Of a stretch of DNA of 64,000 nt, positions 52,658 through 61,665 are shown piece after piece; the first letter of the stretch is position 1; every line of letters starts with the position of its first letter. The stretch spans positions 55,864-119,863 of the forward strand of contig JANJTM010000062.1 in the NCBI GenBank assembly GCA_024711125.1, read 5' to 3'. The translations under genes and the position numbers were made by a program. The notes under the pieces were generated by a model. It did no database searches and had not been told where the DNA came from. It saw only the letters and a program-made list of their open reading frames with translations. This DNA is from Rhodothermales bacterium (GTDB lineage Bacteria > Bacteroidota > Rhodothermia > Rhodothermales > UBA10348).

Positions 52658-54136
52658 ATGCTTGCCTCCCATGAGCGGCCCCGTCAGGCCGCCTCGACCA
52701 TCCTCGAGTCTCCCGAAGCCGTCCTCACCACGCTGACGAAAGACGGACGACGGAACTGGATGTACCCGGTGCCGAGCCCCGGGCGGTACCACACGGCCCG
52801 GCGGCTGGTCGCGTGGGTCCTGATCCTGCTGTACGTCGCGCTTCCGGTCATCCCGATAGGCGGCCATCCGGCGGTGCTTCTGGACTTCGTGCACCGGGAG
52901 TTCGCGTTGTTCGGGCTGGTCTTCTACCCGACCGACACGCTCCTGCTCATGATCTTCCTGATCGGGGTGCTGCTGTCGGTCGTGCTGTCCACCGCGCTGC
53001 TGGGACGCGTCTGGTGCGGCTGGGGGTGCCCGCAGACGGTATACCTCGAGTTCGTCTTCCGCCCGATCGAGCGATGGCTCGAGGGCGCCGAGCACGTGCG
53101 CCGACGCCGGGACGACGGCCCGTGGACGTTCGACAAGGCCTGGCGAAAGACCGCGAAGTTCTCGGTCTACCTCGCGATCTCGCTCCTGCTCGCCCATACG
53201 TTCGTCGCGTATTTCGTGGGCTGGGACGCGCTCCTCGTCTGGATGACAGGTCCCCCGACCGAGCACTGGGGCTTTTTCGTCGTCATGGCCGTCACGACGG
53301 GTCTCGTGTTCTTCGATTTCGCGGTTTTCCGAGAGCAGATGTGCACGATCACGTGCCCGTACGCGCGCATGCAGTCGGTGCTGCTCGATCCCGACTCGCT
53401 CATCGTCTCGTACGATCCGACGCGCGGCGAGCCCCGCGGCAAGCGGTCGAAGACGGCGGCTTCCGGCGACGGCGCGCCCGCACCGGGCGATTGCGTGGAT
53501 TGCGGCGCGTGCGTGCGTACGTGTCCGACCGGCATCGACATCCGCGAGGGGCTCCAGATGGAGTGCATCGCGTGCACGCAGTGCATCGACGCGTGCGACG
53601 CCATCATGGATCGCGTCGGTACGCCCCGGGGCCTGATCCGGTATACGTCGGAACGCGAAATCGAGGGCAGGAGGACCCGCCTCGTGCGTCCCCGTACGGT
53701 CCTGTACACCGTACTCCTGCTCGCCGCCGTGTCGGCGTTCGCGTTCACGCTCTCATCCCGAGGGGCCTATGACGTCAACGTGGGTCGCTCCGTGGGTGAA
53801 CCCTATACGACGCTGCCGGACGGTCGCGTGGCCAACCGGCTGCGTTTCCGCGTGCGCAACCAGACGGGGGCCGCTTCCACGTTCTCCGTGCGGATCGTAT
53901 CGGTCGTGCCGGGCGCCGGGGAAGAAGGGCATCATCCCCCCGTGCAGGCCGATCTCAACCCGGTCGGTCCCATGCCGGTCTCGCTCGCGCCCGGGGAGAT
54001 GGCCCGCCTCGAAACCTGGGTGATGATTCCGACCGGCGGGTTCGACGACGGCGTCGCGACCGCCCGGTTCGCCGTCGAGTTCTCGGACGGTACGGTGGTC
54101 GAGGAGTCGTTCCCGCTGCTGGGTCCCAACAGCTGA
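52658..54136 (+). CDS. ccoG: cbb3 assembly ferredoxin-like protein CcoG
   Basis: 492 residues with five or so membrane segments, a CysxxxCys site WCGWGCPQT near the middle, and two 4Fe-4S binding motifs (CVDCGACVRTCPTG and CIACTQCIDACD) between segments. The C-terminal domain is a periplasmic Ig-like fold. CcoG (FixG/RdxA) is thought to reduce copper for insertion into CcoN. 48 bases after ccoP. Confidence 0.95.
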   Translation: MLASHERPRQAASTILESPEAVLTTLTKDGRRNWMYPVPSPGRYHTARRLVAWVLILLYVALPVIPIGGHPAVLLDFVHREFALFGLVFYPTDTLLLMIFLIGVLLSVVLSTALLGRVWCGWGCPQTVYLEFVFRPIERWLEGAEHVRRRRDDGPWTFDKAWRKTAKFSVYLAISLLLAHTFVAYFVGWDALLVWMTGPPTEHWGFFVVMAVTTGLVFFDFAVFREQMCTITCPYARMQSVLLDPDSLIVSYDPTRGEPRGKRSKTAASGDGAPAPGDCVDCGACVRTCPTGIDIREGLQMECIACTQCIDACDAIMDRVGTPRGLIRYTSEREIEGRRTRLVRPRTVLYTVLLLAAVSAFAFTLSSRGAYDVNVGRSVGEPYTTLPDGRVANRLRFRVRNQTGAASTFSVRIVSVVPGAGEEGHHPPVQADLNPVGPMPVSLAPGEMARLETWVMIPTGGFDDGVATARFAVEFSDGTVVEESFPLLGPNS

Positions 54137-54140
54137 TCCC

Positions 54141-54632
54141 GTGTCCCGATTCACGCGACCCGAATTCGCCTGGCCGGCCGCCGTGGTGTCCCTGCTCCTG
54201 CTCGGGGTGGGCCTGACGCTCGGCGTACTGTATTTCTCCCGGTTCGACGGTGGGCCACGCATCGTCGACGATTACTATCGGCGCGGCGTGGCCTGGGACT
54301 CCCTCGCTACCGTCGCCGGTCGGATCGAGCGCCTCGGGTGGACGGTCGACGTGGACGTTTCTCCCCGTCCGGACGCCGAGGGGCGCAGCTTCGTGCGCGC
54401 GGTCGTGCGGGACTCGACCGGGATCGGTGTCGAAGGACTCGGCCTGACGGTATCGGCCTTCCGCCCGACCGACACGCAACCGGCGGCGACCGCCGTTGCC
54501 GCGGATTCGACCGGCGGTCTGTACGTGGCCGGAGTGGAGCTTCCTGTTGCCGGATTGTGGGACTTCGAGGTGGCCGGCACCGCATTGGGAGAGCCCTTCC
54601 TGGTGCGGGTTCGCCGGGACATCGCCCGGTGA
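54141..54632 (+). CDS. ccoH: FixH/CcoH family assembly protein
   Basis: 163 residues, one N-terminal membrane segment (about 9-30) and a periplasmic domain with DDYYRRGVAWDSLATVAGRIERLGW and the G-L-T strand pattern of FixH. It is a late assembly factor of cbb3 oxidases. 4 bases after ccoG and 1 base before ccoI. Confidence 0.9.
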   Translation: MSRFTRPEFAWPAAVVSLLLLGVGLTLGVLYFSRFDGGPRIVDDYYRRGVAWDSLATVAGRIERLGWTVDVDVSPRPDAEGRSFVRAVVRDSTGIGVEGLGLTVSAFRPTDTQPAATAVAADSTGGLYVAGVELPVAGLWDFEVAGTALGEPFLVRVRRDIAR

Positions 54633-54633
54633 C

Positions 54634-57147
54634 ATGATCCCGGCGATCGACACGCCGCGCAGCGATCCGCGGTCGGTTCCGCCCCCGGACGCGTCCTGCG
54701 CACACTGCGGTCTGCCGGTCGGGCGGCACCCGGTGGGCGACGACCCGTGGTTCTGCTGCTCCTCCTGTCGGACCGTCCACGACGTGCTGCGCGATTCCGG
54801 CCTTTCCGACCGGTATTACCGCCTTCGCGACATCGGCCGAACGGGCGACGCCCGTCCGGCGGTCCTCGCCGACGACGAATCGACGCTGGCAGAACTCGGC
54901 TCGCCGCTCTTCCTCGAGCGCCACACGAGGCAGAACGCCGACGGAACGCGTTCGGCCGAACTGGTCCTCGACGGGGTGCACTGCGCCGCGTGCGTCTGGC
55001 TGGTGGAACGCCTTCCGCACGAAGTCGGCGGCGTGCGCGAGGCGCGGCTGGACCTTGCACGGGCACGGTTGAGCCTCACGTGGGACCCGGAGACCGTCGA
55101 ACTCTCCCGCGTAGCACGCTGGCTGTCGCGGTTCGGGTACACGGCGCATCCGGGTCGCGGAGACGGCGCGTCCGAATCGACCGGAGAAGAACGCCGGCTG
55201 CTGGTACGCATGGGCGTGGCATGGGCCCTGGCCGGCAACGTGATGCTGATCGCGCTGGCCTTCTACTCGGGCCTCGCCGAGGAGGGATCGGGCGGACTCT
55301 GGACCGCCGGTCGCTGGATGAGCCTCCTGCTCGCCTTGCCGTCGGCCGGCTGGGCCGGCCTCGTGTTCTTTCGGAGGGCCTGGCATTCGGTTCGTCGCGC
55401 CGCCAAGGGTCGCTCGCTCCGGCACCTCGACATGGATACCCCCATCGCCGTCGGCATAGCGGTCGGAATGGCCGACTCGATCCACGCGACGGTAACCGGC
55501 CGGGGCGAAGTCTGGTTCGACTCGCTGACCGTGCTGATCGCGGCCCTGTTGACCGCCCGGTTCCTCCAGCTGCGAAGCCGGCGCCTGGCCGGGGACGCGT
55601 CGGACCGGCTGCTCTCGCTCGTCCCGACCATGGCCCGCCGACTCTCCGCCGCCGGCGGCGAGGAGCGGGTACCCTCGGAAACCCTGGGCGTCGGGGATCG
55701 CATCGTGGTCGCGCCGGGCGAGGTCGTACCGGCCGACGGCTCGGTCGAGGCCGGGGAAAGCCGCATCGATCAGGCCGTCGTCACCGGCGAGTCCGTCCCG
55801 GTCGCCGTGGCGCCGGGCGTCGCGATCCTGGCGGGGGTCACCAACCTGACGGCATCGCTCGTGATCCGGGTTACGGCTGCGGGAGACGCGACGCGCGTGG
55901 GGCGCCTCCTGGCCTGGGTCCGGGACGCCTCGTCCCGCCGCGCGCCCGTGGTCCAGCTTGCGGACCGGCTTTCGGGGTTCTTCGTGGCGACCGTCCTCAC
56001 CCTCGCGCTCGTCACGTTCGTCGCGTGGCGCATGGTCGAGCCGGGGGCCGCCGTCTCGCACGTCGTGGCGCTGCTGGTCATCACGTGCCCCTGCGCCCTC
56101 GGCATGGCCACCCCGCTGGCCATGGCCGTCGCGGCGGGACGGGCGGCACGCGCCGGGGTGTTCGTCAAGGGCGAATCGGCGTTCCAGACGCTCGAGCAGG
56201 CCCGTGTCGTCGTGCTCGACAAGACCGGAACGCTCACCGCCGGACGTCCTGCCGTGCTCGACGTCGCGGGTGACCCGACGGTCCTGGCCGCGGTGGCGGC
56301 CCTGGAATCGGACATTCCGCACCCGATCGCGCGTGCCCTCTCCGAGACCGCGCCGGCCGACGGCCCGCCCGCGGTCGACGTCACCTTCGAGGCCGGGCGC
56401 GGCGTCTCGGGCACCGTAGACGGGGTCTCGTGGGCCGCGGGTCGGATCGACTGGATCGCCGCGCGCACGGACGGAATGCCGGCCGACCTGGCGCGTGCCG
56501 CCCAGGCGGCGGCCGAAGCCGGCCGGACCCCGATCGCGGTGGCAAAGGACGGAAGGGCCGTCTCGGTGATCGCGCTGGGAGACCCGGTGCGACCCGAGGC
56601 CGCGGATCTCGTGCGCTCCCTCACCGGGGCGGGATTCGAACTGCACATCTGCTCGGGCGACCATCGCTCGGTGGTGCTCGACGTGGCCCGCGCCGTGGGC
56701 ATTCCTCCCGAGCGTGCGTTGGGCGGGGTCGAACCGGAGGACAAGAAGGCCCTCGTCGAACGACTGCAGGGCGGCGGACGCACGGTCGTCATGATCGGCG
56801 ACGGCGTCAACGACGCTGCCGCGCTGTCCCAGGCCGACGTCGGCATCGCCGTTCCCGGCGGCACGCAGGCATCACTCGTGGCGGCCGACGTCTTCCTTAC
56901 GTCCGGAGGCCTGGCCTCCGTGGCGCTCGTTTTCTCGTCGTCGCGTCGCGTGATGGGCGTGATACGCCGAAACCTCGGCCTGTCGCTCGTTTACAATGTC
57001 GTGGTAGCCGCGCTGGCCATCGCGGGGCGGGTCGATCCGCTCCTCGCGGCCGTGGCGATGCCGGTCAGTTCGCTGGCGGTCGTGTTGTCGTCGATTGCCC
57101 AGCGCACCTTCCGACGCGCGCCGTACGGAGACTCCAACCGTCCATGA
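54634..57147 (+). CDS. ccoI: Copper-exporting P1B ATPase CcoI
   Basis: 837 residues. N-terminus has a Cys-rich segment with Cys at 22, 25, 41, 42 and 45 (SCAHCGLPVG, WFCCSSCRTVH), then the heavy-metal domain with CxxC at 117-120 (GVHCAACVWL). Eight membrane segments surround the Cu site VITCPCALGMATPL. P-loop DKTGTLTAG, GDGVNDAAAL and the HP motif in IPHPIARALS are present. Supplies copper to cbb3 oxidase from the cytoplasm. Start ATG 54634 was chosen since it directly follows the FixH stop. An earlier Met in that frame lies inside FixH. Confidence 0.95.
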   Translation: MIPAIDTPRSDPRSVPPPDASCAHCGLPVGRHPVGDDPWFCCSSCRTVHDVLRDSGLSDRYYRLRDIGRTGDARPAVLADDESTLAELGSPLFLERHTRQNADGTRSAELVLDGVHCAACVWLVERLPHEVGGVREARLDLARARLSLTWDPETVELSRVARWLSRFGYTAHPGRGDGASESTGEERRLLVRMGVAWALAGNVMLIALAFYSGLAEEGSGGLWTAGRWMSLLLALPSAGWAGLVFFRRAWHSVRRAAKGRSLRHLDMDTPIAVGIAVGMADSIHATVTGRGEVWFDSLTVLIAALLTARFLQLRSRRLAGDASDRLLSLVPTMARRLSAAGGEERVPSETLGVGDRIVVAPGEVVPADGSVEAGESRIDQAVVTGESVPVAVAPGVAILAGVTNLTASLVIRVTAAGDATRVGRLLAWVRDASSRRAPVVQLADRLSGFFVATVLTLALVTFVAWRMVEPGAAVSHVVALLVITCPCALGMATPLAMAVAAGRAARAGVFVKGESAFQTLEQARVVVLDKTGTLTAGRPAVLDVAGDPTVLAAVAALESDIPHPIARALSETAPADGPPAVDVTFEAGRGVSGTVDGVSWAAGRIDWIAARTDGMPADLARAAQAAAEAGRTPIAVAKDGRAVSVIALGDPVRPEAADLVRSLTGAGFELHICSGDHRSVVLDVARAVGIPPERALGGVEPEDKKALVERLQGGGRTVVMIGDGVNDAAALSQADVGIAVPGGTQASLVAADVFLTSGGLASVALVFSSSRRVMGVIRRNLGLSLVYNVVVAALAIAGRVDPLLAAVAMPVSSLAVVLSSIAQRTFRRAPYGDSNRP

Positions 57148-57320
57148 ACATCCTCTTCCTGCTCGTTCCCGCCGCGCTGCTCCTGGCCGGAGCCGGCGTC
57201 TGGGCCTTCTCGTGGGCCGTGCGCAGCGGGCAGTTCGACGACACGACGACACCGGCCATCCGCGCCCTGCTCGACGATTCGGATCCCAAGGAATCCCAAC
57301 ACCCCAACGACCATGTCTGA
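57144..57320 (+). CDS. ccoS: cbb3 assembly protein CcoS
   Basis: 58 residues: one membrane segment (1-22, MNILFLLVPAALLLAGAGVW) followed by WAVRSGQFDDTTTPAIRALLDD, the family core FxWAxxSGQFDD. It overlaps the ccoI stop by 4 bases (ATGA) and needs no more support. CcoS is required for maturation of the haem-copper centre. Confidence 0.93.
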   Translation: MNILFLLVPAALLLAGAGVWAFSWAVRSGQFDDTTTPAIRALLDDSDPKESQHPNDHV

Positions 57321-57801
57321 CCTTCTCCACGCCGTGCCCGTATCCCCGACCGACGGCGAACCCGTGCCCGGTAGCGCCGTAACCCTCGAGTGGGAGTCAC
57401 GGGGTGTCACCGACAGCCATCACGTCCAGGTTTCCGAGTCCGACCGGTTCGATCGCGTACTCGTCGATGCGATGGTCGGCACCGCCCATTCCCTCCAGTT
57501 GCTGGGCGTGCTTCCGCAGGACGGGCGAACGCTCTACTGGCGCGTATCGTCGCACAAGGGCGCCTGGAGCGCCCCGGCTGCCTTCCAGTCGGGGTCCCGC
57601 CGCGCCGTCGCCCGTCCGGGAAGCGGTTCTGCCGCGTTTCCGGGGGCGGGCCGGCGGCCCGCGCCGATCGTCGCCGCACCGGCCGCCACGGCCGAGGTGC
57701 CGTTGTATCTCCGGAGCACGACGGGCCAGGGCGAACTCGTGGGCGCGATCGTGGTGCTCGTGGCGCTGGTCCTGTTCCTGGTGGCCGTGCTGGCGTTCTG
57801 A
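57313..57801 (+). CDS. Fn3-like protein with C-terminal membrane anchor, end of the cbb3 operon
   Basis: 162 residues, start overlaps ccoS by 8 bases. Residues 1-90 look like a fibronectin type III domain: VPVSPTDGEPVPGSAVTLEWESRG, HHVQVSESDRFDRVLVDA, TLYWRVSSHKGAWSAPAAF. A Pro/Ala/Gly-rich linker follows (95-130), then one membrane segment (about 138-162, GELVGAIVVLVALVLFLVAVLAF). No signal peptide, so the Fn3 part would be cytoplasmic if the tail is an anchor. Not a known cbb3 gene to my knowledge. Its translational coupling to ccoS suggests a role in assembly or in membrane organisation. Confidence 0.7.
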   Translation: MSDLLHAVPVSPTDGEPVPGSAVTLEWESRGVTDSHHVQVSESDRFDRVLVDAMVGTAHSLQLLGVLPQDGRTLYWRVSSHKGAWSAPAAFQSGSRRAVARPGSGSAAFPGAGRRPAPIVAAPAATAEVPLYLRSTTGQGELVGAIVVLVALVLFLVAVLAF

Positions 57802-57807
57802 GGTCGG

Positions 57808-58470
57808 TCAGAGCGCCGCGTGGCCGCCGGCGTGCATCGCGGTCATCCAGGCCCGCCACAACGTCAGCAGTCCGAGAACGACGACGAGCCAGCCGCCCGC
57901 CCGGGCGACCCGGCGCATCACGACGGGCCCGAGTCGTCCCGCCGCCCACGCCGTCGCGGCGAGGGACGGCGCGGTCGCCGCGCCGAACACGAGCATCGTC
58001 GTCGCGCCCCCGAAAAGGGTCCCGGTTCCCGCCGCCGCCAGGGCGGCGTAGACGAGTCCGCACGGAAGCAGTCCGTTCAGGAGACCGAGGAGGAACGGCC
58101 CCGTCGGCCCCGGCCGGCCCACGATGCGGGCCATGGCGCGCGAAAACGCGGGCCCTGCCGCCCCGAAGCCGGGCATCCTGTCGGGAATGACGCCCGCGGA
58201 CGCGAGCCCGAGAGCGATCAGCAGGAGCCCTACGGCGACGGTCAGTACGGTCTGCGTCCCGGTTGCCGACCGGACGGCGTGCCCCGCCAGTCCGGCAACC
58301 GCGCCCAGCGCCGCGTAGGTAACGGCTTTTCCGCCCAGCCAGGTGAACGTGCGCCCGAGGCCGCGACGGCCCGCTCCGTGGGCGAGTACCGCGAACCCTC
58401 CGCACATGCCGATGCAGTGTGCGCTCCCCGCCAGGCCCATTCCCGCCACCAGCCACCATTCGGCCGTCAC
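57808..58470 (-). CDS. TauE/SafE-family membrane protein (UreH-like/DsbD_2)
   Basis: 220 residues, six or so membrane segments. The N-terminal GSAHCIGMCGGFAVLAHG is the family signature with Cys and Met that may bind copper. Members are frequently encoded beside cbb3 genes, and are called sulfite exporter TauE/SafE by similarity only. A part in metal delivery or cytochrome maturation is more likely here. Its start overlaps the stop of the methyltransferase gene by 4 bases (58467-58470). It is convergent with the cbb3 operon, 6 bases apart. Confidence 0.85.
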   Translation of the reverse strand: MTAEWWLVAGMGLAGSAHCIGMCGGFAVLAHGAGRRGLGRTFTWLGGKAVTYAALGAVAGLAGHAVRSATGTQTVLTVAVGLLLIALGLASAGVIPDRMPGFGAAGPAFSRAMARIVGRPGPTGPFLLGLLNGLLPCGLVYAALAAAGTGTLFGGATTMLVFGAATAPSLAATAWAAGRLGPVVMRRVARAGGWLVVVLGLLTLWRAWMTAMHAGGHAAL

Positions 58471-59243
58471 GACGACCCCGCTCCGGGCCCTTCGACCCTT
58501 TTCGTGAACTCGAGCATGTGCTGCTGCGGGAGCACGTCCCGAGCCTGTCTCAGTTCCAGGCCCGCGGCATCCATCTCCCGGACGATCTGCTCGGCGGTCA
58601 TCCGGTGGACGGGAGGCACGTCGATCGTCTCGTCCTCACCCCGGTATTCGATCACCACGACGCGACCGTCGGGAGCCAGCGATCGGGCGATGCCCGTCAT
58701 CATCTCGTACGGGTACGTGAACTCGTGGTACGACACGACGATCAGCGCGAGGTCCACCCGGCCGTCGGGAAGTCCCGGATCGGTTTCGCTGCCCAGCACG
58801 GTCTGCACGTTGCGAAGACCCTCGGCCGCAGCCCGGGCGGCGACAGAATCGAGCGCCGGCACGAGCAGGTCGACCGCCAGCACCCGTCCGTGCGGAACCG
58901 TCCTGGCCAGGCGAAGCGTGTAGTAGCCCTCGCCGGCCCCGATGTCGGCCACGATGTCCGAGGGTTTGAGCCCCAGCGAAGCCACGAGTCGGTCGGGAAG
59001 CTCCCGCACGTCGCGATCCGGACGCTCCGAGACCGAAAGCGAGTGCTCGGTTTCGACCACGCGCGCGATCTCACGACCCATGTAGAATCGGCCGGTTCCC
59101 TCCGCGTGCCCGGGTGCTCCCGTGCGGTAGCGGGATGCGCCCTCCCCGTCACCAGCCCTGCAGCCTGCGGATGCCAACGCGACCGCCGCGCAGAGCGCCA
59201 GCGCGGGTGCCACGTGAAAAAGCCGTGCGGAGTGACGAACCAC
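58467..59243 (-). CDS. Lipoprotein class I methyltransferase
   Basis: 258 residues. N-terminus HVAPALALCAAVALASAGC has a lipobox (Cys28), so the enzyme would be exported and lipid-anchored, rare for a SAM-dependent methyltransferase because SAM is cytoplasmic. The SAM fold is clear: VADIGAGEGYYTLRLAR (motif I), LAVDLLVPALDSVAARA, VDLALIVVSYHEFTYPYEM and a C-terminal EIVREM-type segment. A homologous exported group exists in bacteria but has no assigned substrate, as far as I know. Possible roles: a methyl transfer in the periplasm with supplied SAM, or a fold reused for another purpose. Overlaps the TauE/SafE gene by 4 bases. Confidence 0.82.
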   Translation of the reverse strand: MVRHSARLFHVAPALALCAAVALASAGCRAGDGEGASRYRTGAPGHAEGTGRFYMGREIARVVETEHSLSVSERPDRDVRELPDRLVASLGLKPSDIVADIGAGEGYYTLRLARTVPHGRVLAVDLLVPALDSVAARAAAEGLRNVQTVLGSETDPGLPDGRVDLALIVVSYHEFTYPYEMMTGIARSLAPDGRVVVIEYRGEDETIDVPPVHRMTAEQIVREMDAAGLELRQARDVLPQQHMLEFTKRVEGPGAGSS

Positions 59244-59302
59244 GGGTCGGAAATGCCGGGCCTGCGGCCCGGGAAGGGGTTTCGGGACGGGGAGTAACGT
59301 CC

Positions 59303-59330
59303 ATGTGGATTAACTGTTCGTAATCCGCAT
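59303..59330. promoter_or_regulatory. Inverted repeat ATGTGGATTA / TAATCCGCAT
   Basis: Arms of 10 bases with one mismatch (ATGTGGATTA at 59303-59312, TAATCCGCAT at 59321-59330), 8-base loop. As RNA the mismatch is a G-U pair. It sits 60 bases before the methyltransferase start (reverse strand) and 161 before the secreted protein start (plus strand). Operator or leader hairpin. The 247-base gap holds no gene. Confidence 0.45.
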
Positions 59331-59490
59331 TGCGCCGGGCACGGTGCAGGCTGTTTATTTCCGGGCCGACTCTTCCCGGATCCCGTGCCTTCCGGCCGGG
59401 ACGCCCCAGCCGGGATCGGATCGCGCCCGCTTCGACAACCAGCGTGCCGTCGGACCGGAAGCGCACCGCCCGTTTCACGGACGAGCCCCC

Positions 59491-61653
59491 ATGTCCCGAA
59501 TCCTGCTTCCCGCGATGCTGCTCGTCGCGCTCGCGCCCGGACCCGTCCGCGCGCAGAGCTCGTTCGAGGAATCGGTCGTGGACGTCGGCAACGTGGGACT
59601 CACGGTGACGAATGCCGGGTTCTTCGGCCGTGCGTCGGTGCGCGCGAATCCGTCCGGGACCCCGTCGTTCGAGTATCCTCTCGATTCGGGAGTCGAGCAC
59701 CTCTTCGAGTCCGGCCTCTGGGTCGCAGCCCGTCGTTCCGACGGAACGGTCGCGGTGCGCACGGCGGCCGTGACGGCGTCGTCCGGGTACCGCCCCGGCG
59801 CCTCGGGGTACGAGTTCGCGCCGTTGACCGGTTTTCGCCTGCGCAGTTCGCTCACGACGTCGCCGTATTTCACGCGCGACGCGGTTTCGCACCAGGACCT
59901 CTCCACGTCGTACACCGACACGGCCCGCGTGCTGCCGGGAACGTCGATTCCAACCCCGGACCCGCAGGGTCGGCTGGGGCTGAAGGTCTTGCAGAATACC
60001 TACGCGTGGAATTTCCCTTTCGCCGAGACGTTCGTCATCGCGCAGTTCGACCTGGTCAACGAATCCTCGTCGGCATGGGACAGCGTATACGTCGGGCTCT
60101 TCCATGACCTGGTCGTGCGGAACGTCAATACGACCGACGAGACGGGCAGCGCGTATTTCAACAAGAACGGCATCGGTTACATCGATTCGCTGCACGCCTC
60201 GTATGCGTTCAACGCGGGCGGTCTCGAGGAGACGCTCAATACCTACGGCGCCGTGGCCGTCCTGGGCGCCGAGTGGCGCGACCCCCGCACCGGCCGGGTG
60301 CGCTTCGTGCATCCCAGCCTGGCCGACGCGTTCCGCCGGGACGGATATGCCCCGCCGCGCGTCAATCCCAGGTGGTGGCTGTTCACGGGCGGAATCGACG
60401 AACTCAACCGACCCGCCACCGACGAGGACCGGTACCGCCGCATGGCCGAGCCCTACCCGGATCCGGCATCGTACGGGTCCGAAGCCATCTACCGGATCGA
60501 ACTGGAAAACTGGTACAGCCGGCTGCGCACCGACGGGATCAGCGGCGCGGGCAACTGGATCGGCCTCACGCCGTTCGGCCCGTTTCCGACCGTGCCCGCG
60601 GGCGATACGCTGCGCGTCACGTTCGCCTTCGTGGCCGCGATGAAACCCGACGAGTTCCAGGGCCAGGCGGGAAAAGCGGTCGACACCCCGGCGAGCCGGC
60701 TTTTGTTGGCCAACAACCTGCAATGGGCGCGCCGGACGTACGCCGGCGAGGATCACGACCTCGACGGCGAACTCGATCCCGGCGAGGACGTGAACGGAAA
60801 CGGCCGGCTCGACCGTTTCCTCATCCCGGAGCCTCCGGCCAATCCGAAGGTGCGCGTGGAGTTCGAGCGGCCGGACCCGGAAGCCGCCCCGGTGGTAGCG
60901 GTCTACTGGGACCGTTCGGCCGAAGCCTCGGTCGATCCCGTTTCGGGCGAGGCCGATTTCGAGGGATACCGGCTGTACCGCTCGAACCCGGGTGACGACC
61001 TGCGCGGCGCCATCGTGTCCGAAGCCGGTCTTATCGCGCAATACGACGCGGAGGGCAACCAGACCGGGTTCAACAACGGGTTCGGCGAAGTGGAACTTCC
61101 CTCCCCGGCCCGGTTCGACGGCGACGAAACCGAGTACTGGTACCGTTTCGAGGCCCGCGACCTGAAGAGCGGCTGGCAGTACCTGTTCGCGGTGACCTCG
61201 TTCGACACGGGCGACGCTTCGGCCGGGCTCGAGCCCTTCGAATCCTCGCGGGTGGCGTCCAGCGTACGCGTCTTTCCGGGCACCCCCGCCGCCGGGGACC
61301 TCGAGGTGGGCGTCTACCCGAATCCGTACCGCGTGCAGGCGGCGTGGGACGGCAGCACGTCGCGCACGCGCAAACTCAATTTCTACAACCTGCCGGCCCG
61401 CAGCGAGATCCGGATCTACACCGCCGCCGGCGAAGTGGTCGCCACGCTGGACCACGACGCGGCGTCCTATGCCGGCGACGTGCGGTGGTACCGGGACCTG
61501 AGTGCCGCCGGTCGCGTGCTGCCCGGCGGCGAGCACTCCTGGGACCTGCTTTCCGAAAACGGCCTCGGCATCGCCGGCGGTCTCTACCTGTTCACCGTCA
61601 AGGACCTCGACTCGGGCCGCGTGCAGCGCGGCAAGTTCGTGATCATCAAGTAA
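59491..61653 (+). CDS. Secreted protein with C-terminal sorting domain
   Basis: 720 residues. Signal peptide MSRILLPAMLLVALAPGPVRA, cleaved near RAQS. The body has repeated beta segments, several Asp/Gly calcium-loop-like stretches (EDHDLDGELDPGEDVNGNGRLD), and a YRLYRS block like a fibronectin III-type entry. The last 100 residues begin VGVYPNPYRVQ and end YLFTVKDLDSGRVQRGKFVIIK, a Por/FlgD-like sorting domain. No enzymatic motif is recognised. Such proteins are common in Rhodothermota-like genomes, with unknown role. 12 bases before the next gene, so the pair is one operon. Confidence 0.75.
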   Translation: MSRILLPAMLLVALAPGPVRAQSSFEESVVDVGNVGLTVTNAGFFGRASVRANPSGTPSFEYPLDSGVEHLFESGLWVAARRSDGTVAVRTAAVTASSGYRPGASGYEFAPLTGFRLRSSLTTSPYFTRDAVSHQDLSTSYTDTARVLPGTSIPTPDPQGRLGLKVLQNTYAWNFPFAETFVIAQFDLVNESSSAWDSVYVGLFHDLVVRNVNTTDETGSAYFNKNGIGYIDSLHASYAFNAGGLEETLNTYGAVAVLGAEWRDPRTGRVRFVHPSLADAFRRDGYAPPRVNPRWWLFTGGIDELNRPATDEDRYRRMAEPYPDPASYGSEAIYRIELENWYSRLRTDGISGAGNWIGLTPFGPFPTVPAGDTLRVTFAFVAAMKPDEFQGQAGKAVDTPASRLLLANNLQWARRTYAGEDHDLDGELDPGEDVNGNGRLDRFLIPEPPANPKVRVEFERPDPEAAPVVAVYWDRSAEASVDPVSGEADFEGYRLYRSNPGDDLRGAIVSEAGLIAQYDAEGNQTGFNNGFGEVELPSPARFDGDETEYWYRFEARDLKSGWQYLFAVTSFDTGDASAGLEPFESSRVASSVRVFPGTPAAGDLEVGVYPNPYRVQAAWDGSTSRTRKLNFYNLPARSEIRIYTAAGEVVATLDHDAASYAGDVRWYRDLSAAGRVLPGGEHSWDLLSENGLGIAGGLYLFTVKDLDSGRVQRGKFVIIK

Positions 61654-61665
61654 ACCCACGCACCC

